Source of the DNA: Nitrososphaerota archaeon
GTDB lineage: Archaea; Thermoproteota; Nitrososphaeria; Nitrososphaerales; Nitrosopumilaceae
Length of the DNA stretch: 64,000 bases
Direction: 5' to 3'
Assembly: GCA_028867785.1 (NCBI GenBank)
Contig: JAGWFS010000001.1
Span: 267,488-331,487, forward strand
Position numbers and translations under genes: made by a program. The stretch's first letter is position 1. Each line of letters begins with the position of its first letter. This document shows positions 60,401-64,000 of the stretch, piece by piece. A model generated the notes under the pieces. That model ran no database searches. It saw nothing but the letters and a program-made list of their open reading frames with translations, and had not been told where the DNA came from.

Positions 60401-60922
60401 GGCAGCAGGGGGCTGTCCGTTAGATGATCCGGGAGTTGCTGCTTTGAATACCCAGTCATTTGAAGAGCCTGTATCGTATCCGTCATACATCCTTTGCCAG
60501 GAGCTGCTTCCGCTCTGAGAGTCTGTCAATGAAGGAGTTTGATCAATTACCGTACCGTTGTTGTTTTTCAGTTGTATTGTCGCACCCGCATGTGGAAACC
60601 ACAGAGGACCTGAAGTCAGTATCATGAATTGCTTGCTCTGGATAATTGTATTGCCTGGCACCGTGTAGACTTGTTTGAGTCCGGTTGTAGCGCCAACTGT
60701 CCATCCCGCAATGTTTACAGCAGAGCTGGTCGGATTGTACAGTTCCACCCAGTCTATAGGATATTTGGTGTCATCTCCCACTGGGTTGGTATCAGCTTCG
60801 TTTATGACCACATGATTTGCCACTGGCGAGACCTGCCCCAGAGCAGAAGAGTGTACAAGTAAAACTAGAACTAAAAAGATAACAATAGTGTAGGATCCCA
60901 AGTATCTCATCTGTGCTACCAT
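57410..60922 (-). CDS. Large secreted protein: lamin-tail domain plus beta-sandwich repeats (1170 aa)
   Basis: Signal peptide (TIVIFLVLVLLVHSSALG), then a lamin-tail domain (VVINEADTNPVGDD, PIDWVELYNPTSSAVNIAGW, FMILTSG) at about 37-125. Next come about seven repeats beginning TDKxSYxxGDxVxISGxV, each about 110-130 residues, of the Ig-like/MG2 kind. A Thr/Asn-rich linker and a compact C-terminal domain end the protein. Probably a cell-surface fibre or S-layer-associated protein. Confidence 0.85.
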   Translation of the reverse strand: MVAQMRYLGSYTIVIFLVLVLLVHSSALGQVSPVANHVVINEADTNPVGDDTKYPIDWVELYNPTSSAVNIAGWTVGATTGLKQVYTVPGNTIIQSKQFMILTSGPLWFPHAGATIQLKNNNGTVIDQTPSLTDSQSGSSSWQRMYDGYDTGSSNDWVFKAATPGSSNGQPPAATTSSVNTMTVSTDKTSYVFGDTVTISGKVSTLLNNPILGYPLSVNLVVSGPAGFQKTFTMYPGNSMQFSTSLTTSQVTGFQEGTYTVSASYGTITTSTSFMLSSMPFVPPTQASAVTLSVYTDKPSYTLLQPITLSGNVSQVIPLTPVAYKVYDPNGTMIYQGNLYPDAQGHFTTYSQYQSHSSASGIMINSISPVYGTYNIIATYGTAKSTTSFILATQPTQSTPVIMSTDKPVYGLGETVTISGRINAMGLQNNGLNPSLQIIQSFLTSSSGTSQIGNRGIVPNTSTTQTFVNVQSDGTFVYKLVIPGSQSGLGNYRAILTSGFGQAEADFAVAQNPSTYQSTTSPFYIATDKTSYNIGDNISISGQVKNILSQTGSGGTSVNIVVINSTGYPVLTYQNPAANIFVAKNTAPAPLTYYAYPDANGHFLVTQTLQRGIFAQGNYTLKATYNSLATSTSFSIQDPLSTVSKLAASIDKQVYGVGDTVHLTGRLSSLTGTSAYTLTLLKPDGGTITAPITLNNGLFSWDWTIPSRAAYNTASTFTTNRAASFGATYQTSLYGIYAITINSDYGNSQLFFQVSPNPQNQTAITPFAIETDKPSYSNSDVVNISGQTLPQSNVAAQYSNSQVQISIYTQTGQEAYRYAATLNQGGQFHVSVPMQPGAWAAGTYKIYAQYLTYSSTITFDVTNPYTVGSGPLQLFITTDHEKYLPGQTVLITGRTSYIISIDNAYLTFGLANDTIVSEGQAVSEKGNTLQHATARFDQYGSFSYDYVIPKSKSVGNYTIVAQVPFGSYNAYYQVVNQLPVENATSASNVTQTTNATQVTSPPANATQAPQELTTIPTSVGPTQKSLTSYTIVDKESMISDSAITINLSKKMAGNQTFYPREIDGLLRVNPGDENSVSMKIISPDGTCIIGLTADCKISQSTYHMGSSYQNVQIGSESFLVGYSGANQRIQQFSILPTNANDSITDGQWHANIIKNNQVSRFYYQVTYLAQ

Positions 60923-61062
60923 TTCATCGTAGAGATTGCAATTTTAGGTATTGATTGTGGAAAAGTTGAGCTAGTTGTTAATCCCCAATATGCCATTGAC
61001 TTCACTGGTTAGAATAGCCTCAAATTCATTATAAGCTGTGCGTACAATTTATCTCCCCGTTC

Positions 61063-61311
61063 TTAGATGTCCTTTACACCATCACAGTTTGGGCATTTGT
61101 TCTGGTTTATCCTAGCTCCGCAGACTACACACACACCTTCCCCCACAGCTTTTTGGATTTGCTTCTTCCTGTGTTTAACGAACATATGAATCCCAAAGTA
61201 TGTTACAACTGCAACGATTACGGAATACACGGGAGCTATAAACGGCAGCAGGCCTATCATCAGAAAGAAGACCCCTAGGATCAACAGGATCTCGCGTCTT
61301 TCAAACCCCAA
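61063..61311 (-). CDS. Small membrane protein with C-terminal zinc ribbon (82 aa)
   Basis: TTG start. Two helices (about 9-25 and 27-43), then a basic stretch and a ribbon C-x2-C-x7-C-x2-C (CVVC...CPNC). Same layout as the gene at 29594. Function unknown. Confidence 0.7.
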   Translation of the reverse strand: MGFERREILLILGVFFLMIGLLPFIAPVYSVIVAVVTYFGIHMFVKHRKKQIQKAVGEGVCVVCGARINQNKCPNCDGVKDI

Positions 61312-61545
61312 GTTGCCTTGTGATGAAAAAATTTCAATAAATAGTTATGCCAGGCTCCGAGTCACTGAATTAACATTCATCTATCAATCATGTCTCTAAC
61401 TCTTCTTCATCGCCTGACTATCATAATTTGTGAAAGTCAGATAATAATCAATGGATGACAGGCCCATATTGTTGTAAAACAGAACAATTTGGTACCACTG
61501 GGATTAGTGGTATACCTAAATTCTCAATCTTCGGCGGTATTTTCA

Positions 61546-62205
61546 TCAAGGCGCCCGGATTGCAGGTTTGTATTCTACAGTAGCATTCACAAAACCGATA
61601 ATCTGATTTTCAATAAATCCTGATACATGACAGGAAGCCGCAGCAATGGTACTAATCGAAATATCTTGCGGTCTTATCTGTAAAGAGTTCAGGCCTACTG
61701 CAATATACACATCGCCTCCCCTGTTATAACATCCAAAAAAATTCATTGCATAGATTCCTCTTGCATCTGGTTTTGCAGTGTATGAATAAACAACTGTATA
61801 GTTTTCGCCATTCTTGTGAGGAATCAGGATTGGATCTACAGATACAGAAAGTAAAGAACCTGACAACGGTTTGTAGTTTGTCCTGTTATATACTGAGAGA
61901 TTGTTTGCAATGTTTACCATACCGGGATAATCCCATGTTGAAAAATATTTTACATAAATCTGTGCCGTTGAACCTGGCCTCATAAAGAATACTGGCCTAT
62001 GGTAATCTAGGGCAGGATATGGATCCGGAGGCATCGGAGTGAACTGGCCTGAAGGAATAATGATTTTGTGATATACTTGCGAAGAATATACATGATGAGC
62101 GGTCAATGATGGAATTCCAAGAAGGATTACAATTATGACAGCTAGAATCAGTGCAGTTATCGCTGCAACCTTGACAGACTTGCTCGTTGTGTTTTGTCGT
62201 GACAT
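61546..62205 (-). CDS. Membrane-anchored extracellular protein (219 aa)
   Basis: N-terminal basic residues and one long hydrophobic helix (VAAITALILAVIIVILLGIP), a signal anchor. The outer part is beta-rich (FMRPGSTAQIYVKYFSTWDY; YTVVYSYTAKPDARGIYAMN) with two Cys that may form a disulphide (FGCYN, ASCHV). No family recognised. Confidence 0.75.
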   Translation of the reverse strand: MSRQNTTSKSVKVAAITALILAVIIVILLGIPSLTAHHVYSSQVYHKIIIPSGQFTPMPPDPYPALDYHRPVFFMRPGSTAQIYVKYFSTWDYPGMVNIANNLSVYNRTNYKPLSGSLLSVSVDPILIPHKNGENYTVVYSYTAKPDARGIYAMNFFGCYNRGGDVYIAVGLNSLQIRPQDISISTIAAASCHVSGFIENQIIGFVNATVEYKPAIRAP

Positions 62206-62286
62206 TTTTTGTCAATTCTAAACTACATGTAGAGACTATAACTTTTGATTAAATTGGAATTTAATCCAATTTGGTTTTAGAACAAT

Positions 62287-62595
62287 TTGAAAATTCCAGA
62301 ATTTAAAATAAAAGATGAAGATACGATAATTCTAAAGAACAAAATAATGATCTTGTGGAAAATACCCAAACTTACGACTACTCAGGCATCCAATTTGTTG
62401 AAAATAGACTGGATTCGCAGTATCAATGACCTGTGTGCTCTTACAAAAAAACATCCGTATACTATTGGAGACAAGGGAAAATTCCTGCGATGCGAGCATT
62501 GTGCTGGAATTATCAGTCAAATAAAGGATTTAGTGCAAAGTCTTCAGTCCTACAAAATACACAATCCTAGAATCATAAGAAAACTCATTACATGA
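62287..62595 (+). CDS. Hypothetical protein (102 aa)
   Basis: TTG start. Mixed helical protein with a CEHC pair (about residue 70) and a Cys at about 50, possibly a zinc site. No family recognised. Confidence 0.6.
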   Translation: MKIPEFKIKDEDTIILKNKIMILWKIPKLTTTQASNLLKIDWIRSINDLCALTKKHPYTIGDKGKFLRCEHCAGIISQIKDLVQSLQSYKIHNPRIIRKLIT

Positions 62596-62614
62596 CATAA
62601 TTGCGTATAATCCT

Positions 62615-63193
62615 GTGTTTGAACTAATCGTATTTTTCACTTCATTCAAGTATATCTTTGTCGAGGGTGGAGAACAGGCACTTGTAGGAATAGGAGTAGC
62701 AAGTAGAATCGGATTAAAACAGACTCTGAAAATTACTGCGTTTGGTATTGTAGTTGGAATTATTCTGTATTTTGTTTTTCTAAAGTTTGCAAGTTTTGTT
62801 CCTACAAATATACTTGAAATTGCTCTAGGTATAGGATTGTTATTTTTTAGTGGATTGATGTTCAAGGAATTTTTTGAAGACGAAACTAAAGTAGACACGA
62901 CAAAGCACAAGATAACTTACTTTTACATAGCCATGCTTGAAGCAGTAGAAAATTCAGTTGCATTGGCTACCTTTAGTCTGATTCAACTTGAAAGTGCCTT
63001 GACAGGATTTGCTATTGCAATAGGACTTATTATTGGGCTGTTATTGCTTGGAACTGTAAAGAAAGTACCCTTACGAATCACCAGATTAATAGCAGGAATA
63101 CTTCTTACTAGTACAGCAATTCCGCTGATCATATACGGTTTGAACGTTCCATCTCCTGAGGTTTTGCATTGGTTGATTCCGCCATTGCGCTAA
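62615..63193 (+). CDS. Membrane protein resembling the FTR1/COG4280 permease group
   Basis: GTG start. Six to seven helices; first helix carries FVEGGEQALVGIG and a later one YIAMLEAVENSVALATF. Paired Glu motifs inside helices recall the REGLE motifs of FTR1 iron permeases. Likely a metal-ion transporter; substrate uncertain. Confidence 0.65.
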   Translation: MFELIVFFTSFKYIFVEGGEQALVGIGVASRIGLKQTLKITAFGIVVGIILYFVFLKFASFVPTNILEIALGIGLLFFSGLMFKEFFEDETKVDTTKHKITYFYIAMLEAVENSVALATFSLIQLESALTGFAIAIGLIIGLLLLGTVKKVPLRITRLIAGILLTSTAIPLIIYGLNVPSPEVLHWLIPPLR

Positions 63194-63282
63194 GAATTTT
63201 CAGTTAATTTAAGGAACTGTCAAGCTGATGTTGGTTTTTTAACCTGTAAAAAATAGTCGGCTCACTTTTAATCGATAGTACT

Positions 63283-63390
63283 TCAGCAACAACATAGACC
63301 AGATGCTGAACAGGTAGGACAATACTTTGGAGATTTTGATTTCTTACATTCAGAAGGAAAACATCCACAATCAGCACATTTGATTTCCAT
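63283..63390 (-). CDS. Cys-rich microprotein (35 aa, nine Cys)
   Basis: ATG at 63390; a TATA-like TATTTAAATAAC lies about 25 bp upstream. Product contains C5, C8, C10, C15, C24, C27 and a final CCC. The density is metallothionein-like, or two tight zinc sites. Too short for standard gene calling. Confidence 0.6.
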   Translation of the reverse strand: MEIKCADCGCFPSECKKSKSPKYCPTCSASGLCCC

Positions 63391-63705
63391 GAGCTTCACT
63401 TACATGTCAAGTTATTTAAATACATTTTACTCTGATCCCATATCGTTTGAAACGTTCTGTCAGGATTGCAATCATTTCAGGTATAGCAGTTGCCGCAAAT
63501 AAACCATAATTATAATCCAAAAAAAAGGTCAAATGAATCCACGCTGTCTCCCCATTCTTATGTATCTGTTCAATGAATCAAATTATAATCCATAAAATGT
63601 AATAATATTTTGTGATCGCAATAGAAGACCAGTCTGTAACAATTTTTTCTTACACGAAGGAAAGCTACGCGTTTGTTAAATAATAAAAAATTTTTCCACC
63701 TTGCA
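63391..63705. promoter_or_regulatory. Promoter region of the secreted protein
   Basis: AT-rich gap. AATTATAATCCA occurs twice (about 63507 and 63575), and TTAAATAATAAAAAA (about 63676-63690) is a good TATA candidate for the gene at 63706. No ORF or RNA gene supported. Confidence 0.45.
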
Positions 63706-64000
63706 ATGAGACTAAGATCCAACGGAATGGCACATGCCAAGAAAAAGTCCTTGGCAATGTTTGGAACCGGCCTGATGTTGATGGTGTTGACACTCACACC
63801 ACTCGGCGGTACGCAACCATCATTTGCTACAGGAAACGGAGCTCCAAGCGGTCCCCACTACAACCTAAACATCAATGGAGTAAGCAATACAGCAAACTTC
63901 CCTACGGCTGATAAAAGCGGAGGAAATGTAATTTTTGTTCCATTGCATGGACACTGCGACATTGGTCTTACTGAGGGTTCATCATTTTATGTCTTGGACA
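63706..64000 (+). CDS. Secreted protein (N-terminal part; runs off window)
   Basis: ATG at 63706; basic start, then a hydrophobic signal (SLAMFGTGLMLMVLTLTPLG) and a cleavage-like SFA. The mature start GNGAPSGPHYNLNINGV resembles exported archaeal proteins with cupredoxin-like or beta-sandwich folds. HGHCDIG could bind metal. C-terminus lies outside the window. Confidence 0.75.
   Translation, partial: MRLRSNGMAHAKKKSLAMFGTGLMLMVLTLTPLGGTQPSFATGNGAPSGPHYNLNINGVSNTANFPTADKSGGNVIFVPLHGHCDIGLTEGSSFYVLD

Overview
The window looks like chromosome of a Thaumarchaeota/Nitrososphaeria-type archaeon. The conserved genes include Sec61-beta, an SSSCA1-family zinc ribbon, aIF1 (SUI1), CofC and CofD for F420, Tsr3, DUF2070, an archaeal MPN/JAMM protein, long NHL and beta-sandwich surface proteins and an intron-containing tRNA-Ser. 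Ribosome-binding sites are often weak, TTG/GTG starts are frequent, and many short AT-rich gaps hold TATA-like boxes. This taxonomic call is inference from gene content; no rRNA is present.

Layout: (a) 1-1432, an NHL-repeat surface protein cut by the window edge, plus small ORFs. (b) 1433-27406, tRNA-Ser(CGA) and an integrated element of about 25.9 kb. It starts inside the 3' end of the tRNA, and a 12-bp copy of that end recurs at 27395. It encodes two tyrosine recombinases (one near each end) and an Orc1/Cdc6-like protein. Its cargo is (i) a six-gene overlapping operon with an E2-like protein, a JAMM-E1 fusion, a zinc/winged-helix protein, a small membrane protein and a HerA-type ATPase with a nuclease-like tail; (ii) a cluster of m5C methylase, T:G-mismatch glycosylase, NurA, HerA, a two-headed GHKL ATPase, an RHH-like protein and an AbiV-like protein; (iii) a second HerA-type ATPase with nuclease-like tail plus DUF2958; (iv) an AbiE toxin-antitoxin pair with tandem operators; (v) zinc microproteins. 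(c) 27407-38198, chromosomal genes: coiled-coil protein, JAMM protein, oligopeptide ABC transporter, Mrr-like protein, DUF2070, Sec61-beta, SSSCA1 family. (d) 38199-49781, a second element of about 11.6 kb flanked by an exact 16-bp repeat and inserted between the divergent SSSCA1-family and aIF1 genes. It carries a third integrase, a HerA/membrane-protein operon, a four-gene zinc-finger operon, an origin-like region and a roughly 430-nt strongly structured RNA candidate. (e) 49782-64000, chromosomal genes: aIF1, CPBP protease, CofC/CofD, surface proteins, APC-Usp transporter, Tsr3, a 1170-residue surface protein, a Cys-rich microprotein and the start of a secreted protein.

Most notable candidates for something new: the E2/JAMM-E1/zinc/HerA-nuclease operon (2833-8400), the methylase-glycosylase-NurA-HerA-GHKL-AbiV cluster (11724-19971), and the ornate RNA at 41113-41545, whose helices are all mutually compatible and which contains two copies of a motif with compensatory base changes. 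Function assignments rest on motif reading only; no database search could be run.
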